Shown here: positions 1 to 9,460 of the stretch, piece by piece
How positions within the stretch are numbered: position 1 is the stretch's first letter
Layout: each line of letters begins with the position of its first letter
DNA from: an uncultured bacterium
GTDB taxonomy: Bacteria; Bacillota_I; Bacilli_A; RFN20; CAG-826
NCBI GenBank assembly: GCA_949288485.1
Contig: CASEKC010000001.1
Location: forward strand, 230,241 to 294,240
Reading direction: 5' to 3'
DNA: 64,000 nucleotides
Made by a program: the position numbers and the translations under genes
Notes under the pieces: generated by a model
Told to the model about the DNA's origin: nothing
The model's input: the letters and a program-made list of their open reading frames with translations, nothing else
Database searches by the model: none

Positions 1-133
1 GGCGGTTATTGTTATAACTAATTTAATTTTGAATGCTGTTAAAAATTATAACCGTGATAAAGATGGCCCAGTAAGAAGATTTATTAAAAAAATTGGAGGA
101 TTATTAAAACATGAAAGAAAAGAATCCAATTAA
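1..133 (+). CDS. pstC: Phosphate ABC transporter permease PstC, C-terminal fragment
   Basis: The frame beginning at base 2 is open from the window edge to a TAA at 131-133. It gives a hydrophobic end (AVIVITNLILNAV) followed by a basic cytoplasmic tail ending HERKESN. The fragment overlaps the start of pstA by 23 bases. A hydrophobic tail directly upstream of and overlapping pstA fits PstC, the partner permease of the PstSCAB phosphate importer, as does the usual pstC-pstA order. Only about 43 codons are visible, so the identity rests mainly on context. Confidence 0.65.
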   Translation, partial: AVIVITNLILNAVKNYNRDKDGPVRRFIKKIGGLLKHERKESN

Positions 134-1376
134 TTTTACAAAATTAATCGAAAGAAACATAAAAAACAGAAAATATAAGGATACGCTTACTAACGGTTCT
201 ACTTTTTTATTTTCTTTACTTTGTGTTGTTGTATTATGTTTAGTTATCGGTTATGTACTTTTTACTGGAGCAACTTATTTAACTCCAGGATTTATTACAA
301 GTAATTATTCTCAAACATCAGTCGCTTTAAGAACTAGTCAAGATTTTGTTTATAATGAAAATGGTTATGATTTTAGCGATTTAGAAAGATATGAGGATGT
401 TACATATAGTGAAAAATGGGGAATCGGTCTTCAATATGGTAAAGATAATAATCAAAATGACGTTATTTATATTGTTGAAATTAGTGAAAACTCCCCTTTT
501 AATGAACTTATAAGAAGAGATAATAAAACAGCTTTCGCAATTCCAGATGATATGTATTTATCTTATATCACTGTTCAAAATAAAGAAGGCCAATATGTAA
601 CTGCTTTTAGTGAAGACGGAATCAAAAGCATCGTTACTACCTTAGATAGTGGAATTAGTATTTATGATTCAAACTTTTTAAGTCTAGGTGGAGGAATTTC
701 TGCTTCCTTAATAACAACTTGCTGGTTAATTTTATTTACATTAATTTTTTCATTACCTCTAGGAATTGGTGGAGCTATATATTTAGGGTATTATGCAAAA
801 GATAATAAAGTCACAAGAATAATTAGATCATTAGTTGATATGTCTAGTGGTATTCCTTCAATTATTTTTGGACTTGTTGGCGCTGCTATTTTTATTCCTT
901 TTGTCGGAAGTATGACAGGTACAACTGGTGGAAATATTTTCACTGGTGCCTTAACGATGACTTTAATTTTACTTCCTACAATTGTAAAAACAGTTGAAGA
1001 ATCTATTAAAACAATACCAAAAAGTATGATTTCCGCTTCTTTAGCTTTAGGGGCTTCAAATACCGAAACTATTTTCAAAATTATTTTACCAAATTCAATC
1101 GATGGTATATTAAATGCAGCTATTTTAGGAATTGGTAGAACAATTGGTGAATCAGCAGCTTTAGTATTTGCTTTAGGAACATTTATTACAGCCGCCCCAA
1201 GTTTTACATCAGGAAATACTACTTTAGCAGTTCATATTTGGTATATTTTAGCTGGTGAATATCCAGCATATGAACAAGCATGTGCTATTTCAATCATGAT
1301 ATTCTGTGTTGTTGTAGTACTTTCGCTTTTAACAAAATTAATAAATTATTTATTTAAGAGAAAAAGGGAGAGATAG
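111..1376 (+). CDS. pstA: Phosphate ABC transporter permease PstA
   Basis: Inner-membrane permease that forms the phosphate channel with PstC. A first transmembrane helix (about residues 30-52) is followed by a long hydrophilic loop (about 60-190), then the conserved permease core. The core holds the EAA-type loop ALGASNTETIFKIILPNS (about 310-327), which contacts the ATPase, and GRTIGESAALVFALG just after it. At 421 residues it is longer than typical PstA proteins (roughly 280-300), and the excess lies in the first extracytoplasmic loop. The start is supported by GGAGG at 95-99. It overlaps pstC and ends 3 bases before pstB, so the genes form one operon. Confidence 0.93.
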   Translation: MKEKNPINFTKLIERNIKNRKYKDTLTNGSTFLFSLLCVVVLCLVIGYVLFTGATYLTPGFITSNYSQTSVALRTSQDFVYNENGYDFSDLERYEDVTYSEKWGIGLQYGKDNNQNDVIYIVEISENSPFNELIRRDNKTAFAIPDDMYLSYITVQNKEGQYVTAFSEDGIKSIVTTLDSGISIYDSNFLSLGGGISASLITTCWLILFTLIFSLPLGIGGAIYLGYYAKDNKVTRIIRSLVDMSSGIPSIIFGLVGAAIFIPFVGSMTGTTGGNIFTGALTMTLILLPTIVKTVEESIKTIPKSMISASLALGASNTETIFKIILPNSIDGILNAAILGIGRTIGESAALVFALGTFITAAPSFTSGNTTLAVHIWYILAGEYPAYEQACAISIMIFCVVVVLSLLTKLINYLFKRKRER

Positions 1377-1379
1377 TCT

Positions 1380-2228
1380 ATGAAAAACTCATTTAAATTT
1401 AAAAAAGAAATTGTAAACGAAGAATTATTTAATAATAATATTGCCCTTCCTCATAGCGAAGAATACCCTGATGAAGAAATTATTTTTAGTGTTAAAAATT
1501 TCCAATTTTATTATGATAATGGTGCAAAACATGCTTTAAAAGATATAAATTTAGAGATTTTTAAAAGAAAAGTCACTGCTTTTATTGGTCCATCTGGATG
1601 TGGTAAATCGACATTATTAAGATGCTTTAACAGAATGAATGATTTGATTGATGGAAATAAAAAAGAAGGAGAAATTCTTTATAAAGGAACTCCTATTGAT
1701 ACTTTAAATACTATTCAACTTAGAAGTAAAGTTGGAATGGTTTTCCAACAACCAAATCCTTTCCCAATGAGTATTTACAATAACATTACTTATGGTCCAA
1801 AATGCCAAGGATTAAGAAATAAAAAAGAATTAGATAAAATCGTTTATCAATCTTTAAATGATGTTGGTCTTTATGAAGAAGTTAAAGATCAAATTACTCA
1901 TTCAGGAACTTCTCTTTCTGGAGGTCAACAACAAAGACTCTGTATCGCAAGATGTATTGCAATGTCTCCTGATATTATATTAATGGATGAACCAACATCT
2001 GCTCTTGATCCTATTGCAACACTAAAAATTGAAGAATTAATTAGAAAATTAAAAGAAAAATATACAATTATTATTGTTACACATAATATGCAACAAGCTG
2101 CTAGAATTTCTGATTATACTGCATTCTTTATGCTTGGAGAGTTAGTTGAATTCAATAAAACCGAAGAATTCTTTGCCCATCCTAAAAACAAAAAGAGTGA
2201 AGATTATATTACTGGAAAATTTAGTTAA
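1380..2228 (+). CDS. pstB: Phosphate ABC transporter ATP-binding protein PstB
   Basis: Cytoplasmic ATPase that drives PstCA. It has Walker [10 protein letters not shown] (residues 70-78), a Q-loop in [19 protein letters not shown], the signature LSGGQQQR (about 180), Walker [14 protein letters not shown] (about 200-212) and the H-loop THNMQQA. The FQQPNPFP sequence and the end ITGKFS are typical of PstB rather than other ABC ATPases. Length (282 residues) is near normal, with about 35 extra N-terminal residues. It starts 3 bases after pstA. Identity is secure from motifs and position. Confidence 0.96.
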   Translation: MKNSFKFKKEIVNEELFNNNIALPHSEEYPDEEIIFSVKNFQFYYDNGAKHALKDINLEIFKRKVTAFIGPSGCGKSTLLRCFNRMNDLIDGNKKEGEILYKGTPIDTLNTIQLRSKVGMVFQQPNPFPMSIYNNITYGPKCQGLRNKKELDKIVYQSLNDVGLYEEVKDQITHSGTSLSGGQQQRLCIARCIAMSPDIILMDEPTSALDPIATLKIEELIRKLKEKYTIIIVTHNMQQAARISDYTAFFMLGELVEFNKTEEFFAHPKNKKSEDYITGKFS

Positions 2229-2273
2229 TACTTGTTTTCATATAATTTATAATTATTTTAAGAGGAATGTATT

Positions 2274-2906
2274 ATGAATTTAACAAATTTAGAAATTGAT
2301 GTTGTTGAAATGTCTAAAAGAGTAAAAGAATCATTAAATTATGCTTTTTCTTTCTATTTTGACCCAAATAGCCCAAAACAAGACATTATTAATGACGGTG
2401 TTATTAATGAATATGAAAGAAAAATCGAAGGAATTTGTTTATTAAATATATTAAAAGAAAGACCATTTGCAACTGAACTTAGAAAACTAACTGGTTATTT
2501 TAAAGTTTGCGAAGATTTAGAAAGACTTGGAGATCATGCAGAGGATATTTATTGGGTAAATTCAAATTTATCTAAATACAAAGATACAATTAGACTTCCA
2601 AAACTCGATGAAATGATCAATAAAACTTTAATAATGGTTAATAAATCAATTGACTCTTTAATTAATTTTGACGAGGAAGAAGCTAAAAAAATCATTAATA
2701 GCGATGATGAAATTGATAAACTTTATTTAGAAATACTTTCTTTATTACCATCATTAAAACAAGATAATCGATTTGATGATGAATTTACTATTTTCACCAC
2801 ACTTTTAGTAAAATATGTTGAAAGGATTGCTGATCATGCTTCTAACGTTGCTGAATGGGCAATTTATATTAAAAACGGATACTATAAGGATAGATATATT
2901 ATTTAA
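2274..2906 (+). CDS. phoU: Phosphate signalling protein PhoU
   Basis: Cytoplasmic helical-bundle regulator that couples the Pst transporter to the PhoR kinase. The 210-residue length is normal. Two copies of the metal-binding PhoU helix motif are visible: FKVCEDLERLGDHAEDIYW in the first half and VKYVERIADHASNVAEWAIY in the second. RBS AGAGGA lies just before the ATG. It sits between pstB and the response regulator, the expected Pho regulon context. Confidence 0.95.
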   Translation: MNLTNLEIDVVEMSKRVKESLNYAFSFYFDPNSPKQDIINDGVINEYERKIEGICLLNILKERPFATELRKLTGYFKVCEDLERLGDHAEDIYWVNSNLSKYKDTIRLPKLDEMINKTLIMVNKSIDSLINFDEEEAKKIINSDDEIDKLYLEILSLLPSLKQDNRFDDEFTIFTTLLVKYVERIADHASNVAEWAIYIKNGYYKDRYII

Positions 2907-2909
2907 TTT

Positions 2910-3593
2910 ATGAGCTACATTATTTATTCATTGGAAGACGACAAAGAAATTTCAAGAGTTATTAATTTAATTCTTTCTAAAAATGGTAACGAAGTTATTT
3001 CTTTTTATGATGCAACTTCTTTTTTCAAAGCTTTTGATTCTTTAAAACCAAATATGGTTTTACTCGATTTAATGCTTCCTGATATAAAAGGTGAAGATGT
3101 TTTAAAAAGAATTAGAGAAGATAAAGCTAATAAAGACATTGAAATTATTGTATTAAGTGCTAAAAATTCAATAATTACAAAAGTCGATATGCTTGATTTA
3201 GGAGCTGATGATTATATTGCTAAACCTTTCGAAGTATTAGAACTTATTTCTAGAGTAAATGCTAAAAAAAGAAGACACAATGAAGAAGTAATTAAATATC
3301 AAGATTTATCAATTTATCCATTAAAATATGAAGTTTATCGAAATAATGAAAAAATCGATTTAACTACAAATGAATTCAAAATTCTTTCATACTTAATTAA
3401 AAATAAAGAAAGAATAATCTCTCGTGATGAACTTTTTAAAGCTTATTGGGGAGAAAATATGGCTAATTTTGAGTCAAGAGTTATCGATGTTCATATAAAA
3501 GGAATTAGAGATAAACTTGATCCAACAAATAAAGATCATTATATCGTTACAATTTATGGTGAAGGCTATAAACTAAAGAATGAAAATCAATAG
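2910..3593 (+). CDS. phoP: OmpR/PhoB-family response regulator (PhoP-like)
   Basis: Two-component transcription factor, probably the phosphate-starvation activator. The receiver domain (about residues 1-118) has acidic pocket residues E9/D10/D11, phospho-acceptor D53 in LLDLMLPD, switch Ser83 in LSAKN and Lys105 in IAKPFE. The C-terminal winged helix (about 125-225) includes LTTNEFKILSYL, the recognition segment SRVIDVHIKGIRDKL and the terminal YGEGYKL. It starts 3 bases after phoU and is followed by a terminator. The assignment to phosphate control rests on its place between phoU and a PhoR-like kinase. Confidence 0.9.
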   Translation: MSYIIYSLEDDKEISRVINLILSKNGNEVISFYDATSFFKAFDSLKPNMVLLDLMLPDIKGEDVLKRIREDKANKDIEIIVLSAKNSIITKVDMLDLGADDYIAKPFEVLELISRVNAKKRRHNEEVIKYQDLSIYPLKYEVYRNNEKIDLTTNEFKILSYLIKNKERIISRDELFKAYWGENMANFESRVIDVHIKGIRDKLDPTNKDHYIVTIYGEGYKLKNENQ

Positions 3594-3594
3594 C

Positions 3595-3620
3595 AAAAGA
3601 GGCTAAAAACCTCTTTTTTT
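3595..3620 (+). terminator. Rho-independent terminator after the response regulator
   Basis: A perfect 8-bp stem (AAAAGAGG at 3595-3602 and CCTCTTTT at 3610-3617), a 7-base loop and an uninterrupted U-tract. It closes the pst-phoU-phoP operon and separates it from the kinase gene. Confidence 0.9.
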
Positions 3621-3709
3621 AATTTTAAAGATTGTTAATTTTATAATGCTATATTAATTTTATAGCAATAAATTGTTAAAATTATTGAGTATTAAAGGAA
3701 ATTTATTAA

Positions 3710-5416
3710 ATGAATAAAAAACAAATTATTTTTCAAGCCTTTATCTCTTTATTTATCTCACTAATAGTTTTACTAACTTGTTTCACATCTACTTATTTAA
3801 TTAGTGAAAACGAGGCAAAAAATACTTTAAAAAATTACGCCTTAACTATTTCATCAATTTATGATGATGAGAACGATAATGATGAACTATTATTAAGTTT
3901 TGATTATGTTGATAACTTAAGAATTACTATTTTAAAAAATAATTCCAACGAAGTTATTTTAGATATAAATAATATCGATAATTCTATTACAAGTGAAGAA
4001 GATAGATTAAGCGAGTTTTTATCTAATATCGATAACTTTTATGTCAAATCATCATTAACTCTTGATAGCGATGTCTTATATTATGTAACCGAAAATAATA
4101 ATGGCTATTTAATAAGAGTTGGTCAATTAAGAAGTCATATAATCAATACATCTCTTTATGTATTAATAATTGGTGGTGTTTTAGTAATTATTATTAATAT
4201 TATCTATTATATTTATCTTCATCATTTAGATAAAAATAATTTTAAATTATTAAAAAACGAAGTTAATAAGCTTTCAGATTTAGTCACTACTGATCCTTTT
4301 TTATATCGTGACGATGGTTTTTTAGCACTTTCTTTTTTAATTAATGATACAAGAGAATTAATCATTAAAAATATGAATGAATTAAAGTTAGAAAAAGAAA
4401 AAATCGAAAATATTGTTAATGTTTTAGAAGAAGGAATTATTGTTTTAAATAATAAAAAAGAAGTTATTTTAATAAATGATTTTTCACTTAAAATTTTAGA
4501 AACAAAAAAAGAAAATGTTATCAATAAATCATATAAATTTATGCTTTTTCCTCTTTCTTTTGAAGAAAAAATCGATGAATTAGATAAAAATAACCATAAT
4601 CATGTAGATTTAGTTATGAAAATAAATAATAAAGATTATGATTTTGTTTTTTCAAAAATTAATGTTGATGATAAATTTAATAACGATAAAATTAATAATG
4701 AAAATTTTATTTATACAATATTAATTAATGATATCACTTATATTAATGAAACTATTGAAATGAAAAAAGAATTCTTTCAAAATTCTTCTCATGAATTAAA
4801 ATCACCACTTACAACTATTATCGCTTATAGTGAGATGATAAAAAATGGATTATTAAAAGAAGATAACGAAATAAAAGATGCTAATCTTCATATTTATAAT
4901 TCTTCAAAAAGAATGAAAGAATTAATTCAAAATATGCTCTATCTTTCTTCTTTGGAAAATAATGTAATAAAACACGATAAAATTAATATTAATGTTTATG
5001 AATTAATAAATAAAATAATCAATGACTATGATTTAAAAATTAAAAATAAAAATATCTCAATAATTATAAATAAAAACGAAGATCTTCTTTTAAATATGGA
5101 AGAAAATGATGCTGATATTCTTTTTAGAAATTTAGTTATAAACGCAATAAATTATGTTTTTGATGATATTGGAAAAATTACAATTTCTTTATATAAAGAT
5201 AAATTTATTATTAAAGACAATGGAATTGGTATTAAAAAAGAAGATATTCCAAATATTTTTACTCGTTTTAAAAGAAGCGACGAAGCAATAAAAGTAAATA
5301 GTGAAGGAAGCGGATTAGGACTTGCAATAGTTAAACACGTCTTAATTAAATATAATTACAAAATTGATGTAAAATCAGAAATTAATGATGGAAGTGAATT
5401 CACAATCTTTTTTTAA
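3710..5416 (+). CDS. phoR: PhoR-like sensor histidine kinase
   Basis: Membrane sensor kinase of 568 residues. A transmembrane helix lies at about 7-29 and a second at about 147-168, enclosing an extracytoplasmic domain of about 115 residues. A linker and a PAS-like domain (about 235-340) follow, then the dimerisation box SSHELKSPLTTI with phospho-acceptor His361. The ATPase domain has the N-box INAINYV, DNGIGI and GSGLGLAIVKH. It is the probable partner of the adjacent response regulator. A TATAAT at 3642-3647 inside the 116-base gap could be its own promoter. An AAAGGA RBS precedes the ATG. Confidence 0.9.
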   Translation: MNKKQIIFQAFISLFISLIVLLTCFTSTYLISENEAKNTLKNYALTISSIYDDENDNDELLLSFDYVDNLRITILKNNSNEVILDINNIDNSITSEEDRLSEFLSNIDNFYVKSSLTLDSDVLYYVTENNNGYLIRVGQLRSHIINTSLYVLIIGGVLVIIINIIYYIYLHHLDKNNFKLLKNEVNKLSDLVTTDPFLYRDDGFLALSFLINDTRELIIKNMNELKLEKEKIENIVNVLEEGIIVLNNKKEVILINDFSLKILETKKENVINKSYKFMLFPLSFEEKIDELDKNNHNHVDLVMKINNKDYDFVFSKINVDDKFNNDKINNENFIYTILINDITYINETIEMKKEFFQNSSHELKSPLTTIIAYSEMIKNGLLKEDNEIKDANLHIYNSSKRMKELIQNMLYLSSLENNVIKHDKININVYELINKIINDYDLKIKNKNISIIINKNEDLLLNMEENDADILFRNLVINAINYVFDDIGKITISLYKDKFIIKDNGIGIKKEDIPNIFTRFKRSDEAIKVNSEGSGLGLAIVKHVLIKYNYKIDVKSEINDGSEFTIFF

Positions 5417-5453
5417 TATAGAAATTCATTAGAAAATATAAGAAAATAGAGTT

Positions 5454-6095
5454 ATGAAAATTATTTCGATAATTTTAATAATTTTACTTTTTATATTTAT
5501 CTTTTTAGAACTTTTATTTTTAGTTCTTCAAAAAGAAAAAGAACGAAAAATTTTAAAATGTTTTCCTCTTTTAACAATTTCTATTTTATTTTTAATAATA
5601 AATCATAAAGAATTTTATATTTTATCAATTGTTGCTTTTTTATATTTTTTAGGAGATTTTCTTTTATTATCTTTAAAAAAGAAAATCTTTTTCTTTGGCG
5701 CATTATCATTTGCTATAGGTCACGCTTTATTAATTTTTTATTTATTTTATAAAGAAGTATTTATTTTCAACTTAATAAATATTATTTTAACTTTATTTTT
5801 TATAATTATTTTCATTATTATTTTTTATTTTAAAATGAAAAAGAATATGAAAACCTTTGTTTACGGTGGTTCAATTTATCTTTCACTTCTTCTTTTCATT
5901 TTTATATATTCATTATTAAACGTAACTTCTTTAAGTTTTCTATTGCTATCTTTTGGAGCTGTAATTTATTTTATTTCCGATTTATTAGTTATAAAAGAAA
6001 GATTTATTCAAAATACTAAATATTTAAATTTTTTTATTATGCTTTTATATTATTCTGCAAATATTTTGATTTTTTCTTTTCTTTATATTTTTTAA
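5454..6095 (+). CDS. YhhN/TMEM86-family membrane protein
   Basis: A 213-residue protein almost wholly made of transmembrane helices. It shows the YhhN family landmarks in order: FLGDFLLL (about 65-72), FFFGALSFAIGHALL (about 80-94), SFGAVIYFISDLLV (about 165-178) and a final YYSANILIFSF. Vertebrate members (TMEM86) hydrolyse the vinyl-ether bond of lysoplasmalogens, but bacterial members are largely uncharacterised, so that activity is only possible here. It begins 37 bases after phoR with no terminator seen between them. Its 3' end overlaps the convergent next gene by 59 bases. Confidence 0.8.
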   Translation: MKIISIILIILLFIFIFLELLFLVLQKEKERKILKCFPLLTISILFLIINHKEFYILSIVAFLYFLGDFLLLSLKKKIFFFGALSFAIGHALLIFYLFYKEVFIFNLINIILTLFFIIIFIIIFYFKMKKNMKTFVYGGSIYLSLLLFIFIYSLLNVTSLSFLLLSFGAVIYFISDLLVIKERFIQNTKYLNFFIMLLYYSANILIFSFLYIF

Positions 6096-6753
6096 TTGAT
6101 TCATTTATAAATGGAATTAATGCAAAAACAGCAAAAAATATCGCAATAAATAATGCACAATTTATAAAAAATGCTTCTGGAAAAATTAAAATTATTGGAT
6201 CATTTTCAACAATGAAAATCCAATTATCTTTTCCAGGGAAAAATATTGAATGAAAAACTTGAAAAACAGCAAAAAAATTAATTGAAGCACAAATTGCTAT
6301 AATTATAAAAAACAAAATTAAAATTAATGGTGCTATAGTTAATGAAGAATAACCTTTAATATTAAAATTCGTAAATATTTTTTTCTTATTTAATATTAAA
6401 AGAATAAAAAATATAACAAAAGAAACAAAGAAAGTAATAATACAAAGGAAAAATAAAGGCATACAATCTAAAAAATGATTCATTCCGCTTTCACTATAAT
6501 AAAATTTACCTTCACTAAATGGAAAATTAAATAATAAAGAATCCATTAAAGAATCATATGCGTTTTTAACATCTAAATAATTGAAATTTAAATCATAGGA
6601 ATGTAAATAACTTAATAAATGTAGATAATTTATTTGTGAATAAAAAAACCAACGATTAAAAAGAATAAAACATATCGGAAATGTAAAAATCATTAATGTA
6701 TAAGTTATTCCATAAAAACTAGATAAAATAATATTTAAAGCATTTCTTTTCAT
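6037..6753 (-). CDS. DUF1461 (TIGR01906-type) integral membrane protein
   Basis: A 238-residue protein with four hydrophobic segments (about 10-32, 98-122, 140-165 and 198-222) and a basic tail. The family hallmark, FHSIFFPGKDNW followed by DPIILIFPEAFF, is clear in the third extracytoplasmic loop. The N-terminal loop carries the DVKNAYDSLMDSLLF segment also typical of the family. Its function is unknown. It lies 49 bases downstream of the acyl-CoA ligase on the same strand and may be cotranscribed with it. The C-terminus overlaps the convergent YhhN gene. Confidence 0.8.
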   Translation of the reverse strand: MKRNALNIILSSFYGITYTLMIFTFPICFILFNRWFFYSQINYLHLLSYLHSYDLNFNYLDVKNAYDSLMDSLLFNFPFSEGKFYYSESGMNHFLDCMPLFFLCIITFFVSFVIFFILLILNKKKIFTNFNIKGYSSLTIAPLILILFFIIIAICASINFFAVFQVFHSIFFPGKDNWIFIVENDPIILIFPEAFFINCALFIAIFFAVFALIPFINESIKKYKEKKKSKYLQNNIKA

Positions 6754-6802
6754 ACTTAAATATTTTATATTTATGTTTTTAAAAATTAAACAAAAAATGA
6801 AA

Positions 6803-8431
6803 TTAATTAAGCTGTTTTACATCAATTTTACCAATTAATGTTTTAGGTAATTTATCAACATAAACGACTTCTTTTGGTTTTGCATATACAGAAGCTTTAT
6901 TAACAATTAAATTATTTATTTCTTCGGTATATTTACCAAAATCTTTTGGGAAATCTCTATCTAAAACAACATATAATTTTATAATTGATCCAAAACGATT
7001 ATCTGGTACTCCAATCGCAGCATTTTCAAAAACATATGGTAATGAATTGACAATATTTTCTATTTCGCTTGGAAAAATATTGATTCCATTTACTTTAATT
7101 AATCTTTTTATTCTTTGCTCAAAATGAATATAACCTTCATCATCTAAAAAGCCAAAATCACCAGTTTTAATATATTGTTCGCCATTAATTGAAATAAAAA
7201 TATTGTCGTTTTCTGGATTTTTAGAGAATCTATAGCCATTCATTAATGTAGGACCAGCAATACAAATTTCTCCTTTTTCTCCACTTTTTAAAACATTTTT
7301 GTTTTCATCAATTATTGCAGCTTTAACATTTCTAAGAGGTTTACCAACTGTTCCTCTTTTAGTTTGAGAAAGAGAGTTAACACTACATACAGTGACTGTT
7401 TCTGTTAAACCATAACCAACACCTAAACGGCATTTAATATTTGCTTCTTCCATTCTTTTATTGAAACGATCATAAAGTGAATCACTTACAAAGTCTCCAC
7501 CAGCAAAACAATTTCTTAAAGAAGAAATATTTTTTCCTTTAAATTCTTTATTTCTTAATAAACCTTCAAATAAAATCGGGACCCCTACAATAAAATTTAA
7601 TTTTTTCTTTTTTAAAAGTTTTATTGTTTCTTTTGTTGAGAATTTTGGCATTAACATATCACATCCGCCAAAAGCAAGCTCGATATGAACGCAAATCGCT
7701 AATCCAAAACCATGGAACATAGGTAAAACAGAAAGAACATAAGTTATTTCGCCTTCTTTAAAATCTAAAACATAGTAACATGATTGACATAAAGAATTTA
7801 TTGCGAAAGACGATAAAGCAATTGTTTTTGGATCACCTGTTGTTCCTCCACTATGAAGATAAACTGCATCTTTTTTAATATCTTTATTAAAATCAGTATA
7901 TTTTTCTTTTTCCTTATAAAATTCATCAATTGTATAATAACTATTTTTATTTTTCTTGTAAGTTAAATCTTTTTTCGAAATTTGATTATATAAAAAATTT
8001 AAAACAAAATTACATTCGTGAGTTGGACAAACACTAAATACTTTAATTCCATTGTCATCTAATTTCTTAAATTCGTTATATCTTGTATCTAAAACGAAAA
8101 GAATATTCGAATTACATCTTTTTAAAATCTCTTCAAGTTGTTCTTCTTTCATCAAAGGATGAATTACATTAGCAATAGCTCCAAGTTGATTTACTGCATA
8201 AAAAAGATATAAAGCTTCAGGAATATTTGGAAGACATATAGTAACAACATCATCTTTTTTAATTCCCATTTTCTTAAAATGGGCTGCAAATAAATTTATT
8301 TTATCTAATAAATATTCATAAGTATAATATTTGCCTTTATAATAAAAAGCTTTCCTTTTTGGATAAGTTAAAGTTGTATTTAAAACACTTTCATAAAGTG
8401 TTTGTTTATCTAAATTTAAATATGAAATCAT
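6803..8431 (-). CDS. Acyl-CoA synthetase (AMP-binding superfamily)
   Basis: Adenylate-forming enzyme of 542 residues that should activate a carboxylic acid, probably a fatty acid, to acyl-AMP and then acyl-CoA. Motifs: P-loop LHSGGTTGDPK (about 192-202), GYGLTETV (A5), TGDFGFLDDEGYIHFEQRIKR (A7-A8) and a C-terminal KTLIGKID whose Lys535 matches the catalytic lysine. There is no carrier-protein domain. It starts 10 bases after the DUF1624 gene, so an acyl donor enzyme and a membrane acyltransferase-like protein are probably cotranscribed. The substrate cannot be read from sequence. Confidence 0.88.
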   Translation of the reverse strand: MISYLNLDKQTLYESVLNTTLTYPKRKAFYYKGKYYTYEYLLDKINLFAAHFKKMGIKKDDVVTICLPNIPEALYLFYAVNQLGAIANVIHPLMKEEQLEEILKRCNSNILFVLDTRYNEFKKLDDNGIKVFSVCPTHECNFVLNFLYNQISKKDLTYKKNKNSYYTIDEFYKEKEKYTDFNKDIKKDAVYLHSGGTTGDPKTIALSSFAINSLCQSCYYVLDFKEGEITYVLSVLPMFHGFGLAICVHIELAFGGCDMLMPKFSTKETIKLLKKKKLNFIVGVPILFEGLLRNKEFKGKNISSLRNCFAGGDFVSDSLYDRFNKRMEEANIKCRLGVGYGLTETVTVCSVNSLSQTKRGTVGKPLRNVKAAIIDENKNVLKSGEKGEICIAGPTLMNGYRFSKNPENDNIFISINGEQYIKTGDFGFLDDEGYIHFEQRIKRLIKVNGINIFPSEIENIVNSLPYVFENAAIGVPDNRFGSIIKLYVVLDRDFPKDFGKYTEEINNLIVNKASVYAKPKEVVYVDKLPKTLIGKIDVKQLN

Positions 8432-8440
8432 AAAAACTCC

Positions 8441-9418
8441 TTAAAAAAGAACCAAATTAAAACCAGCTGCCCAATATAAAATACAATGAATTATTGTAAT
8501 AAGTGGAATGTGGGCAACATAAATCCAAATGGTATGTTTACCAACAAAAGTAATTGGTTTAGTTACTTTTGGTTCTCTTTTAAATAATGATTCTTTATTT
8601 TTATAAACTGTATTACCTATAAATTCACCAATTAAAAAATAAGTTATATAAGGGAAAAGAGGGAAAAAATCTCCTCCCCAAGTTGAAAAACCAAAAATTG
8701 TTCCAATAATCCCAATAAATACTTGGGTTGGATTTTCTGGATTAAAACGATAATTGATATTTGCTACATCATAATAAACAGTAATAAAAATAGATAATAA
8801 ACAAATAATAAATGAAACAAAATACCAAATTTTAATATTATTTTTTGATAATTTTAAAGTTAACCATTTGAAAAAATAAACTAATAAAATTATTGTTCCA
8901 TAACAAGATAAAACGCCAAAAGGAATAAAACTTGATCTTAAAGAAAATAAATCTAATGCAACCCCTATTCCAGTTAAAGCAGTAATACCTATTCCACATC
9001 CAAGTAATATAAAACCTCTTTTAATATTATTTTTTGAAAAATTAAAAGAAATTCCACATATTATAAAAAATAATATTAAAACAACTTGTCTAAAAGCTAC
9101 TCTAACGTCCCAATTATAATACCATCCACCTACTTGCATATAAGAATATAAATAGGCAGGTAAACTAATTCCATTTTCATTAGGAATATTAGGTGTAAAA
9201 TTTCCACCTAAAAAGTTTACATTTACATCAAAAAATTTATAAGTAAAATCATATATATTCCACATTAAATGGTCTAAAACCATTAAAATAATTGCAAATC
9301 CACGGGCAAAATCTATTTCCCAAACACGTTTTTTCTTTATTCTTTCTTCAGTTAAAGATTTAACTTCTTCATCATTTAAAGAAGTTAAAATTACACCCTC
9401 ATTGTTACTATTTTCCAT
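8441..9418 (-). CDS. DUF1624/HGSNAT-type membrane acyltransferase-like protein
   Basis: A 325-residue polytopic protein with about 8-9 transmembrane segments. A charged cytoplasmic N-terminus leads into EIDFARGFAIILMVLDHLMW (about 34-53), the signature that DUF1624 shares with heparan-alpha-glucosaminide N-acetyltransferase. The end (KHTIWIYVAHIPLI) also matches the family. Such proteins are thought to move acyl groups across the membrane onto surface sugars. The acyl-CoA ligase gene directly downstream makes an acylation role attractive, but that is inference. Confidence 0.78.
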   Translation of the reverse strand: MENSNNEGVILTSLNDEEVKSLTEERIKKKRVWEIDFARGFAIILMVLDHLMWNIYDFTYKFFDVNVNFLGGNFTPNIPNENGISLPAYLYSYMQVGGWYYNWDVRVAFRQVVLILFFIICGISFNFSKNNIKRGFILLGCGIGITALTGIGVALDLFSLRSSFIPFGVLSCYGTIILLVYFFKWLTLKLSKNNIKIWYFVSFIICLLSIFITVYYDVANINYRFNPENPTQVFIGIIGTIFGFSTWGGDFFPLFPYITYFLIGEFIGNTVYKNKESLFKREPKVTKPITFVGKHTIWIYVAHIPLITIIHCILYWAAGFNLVLF

Positions 9419-9460
9419 ACCTTAAAATTATAACAAAATAGATAGTAAAATTAACAATTA

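Noticed and set aside
3631-3680. Two ATTGTTAA motifs upstream of phoR as a Pho box
   Set aside because: PhoP boxes need TTAACA-like repeats spaced about 11 bp. These are about 40 bp apart.
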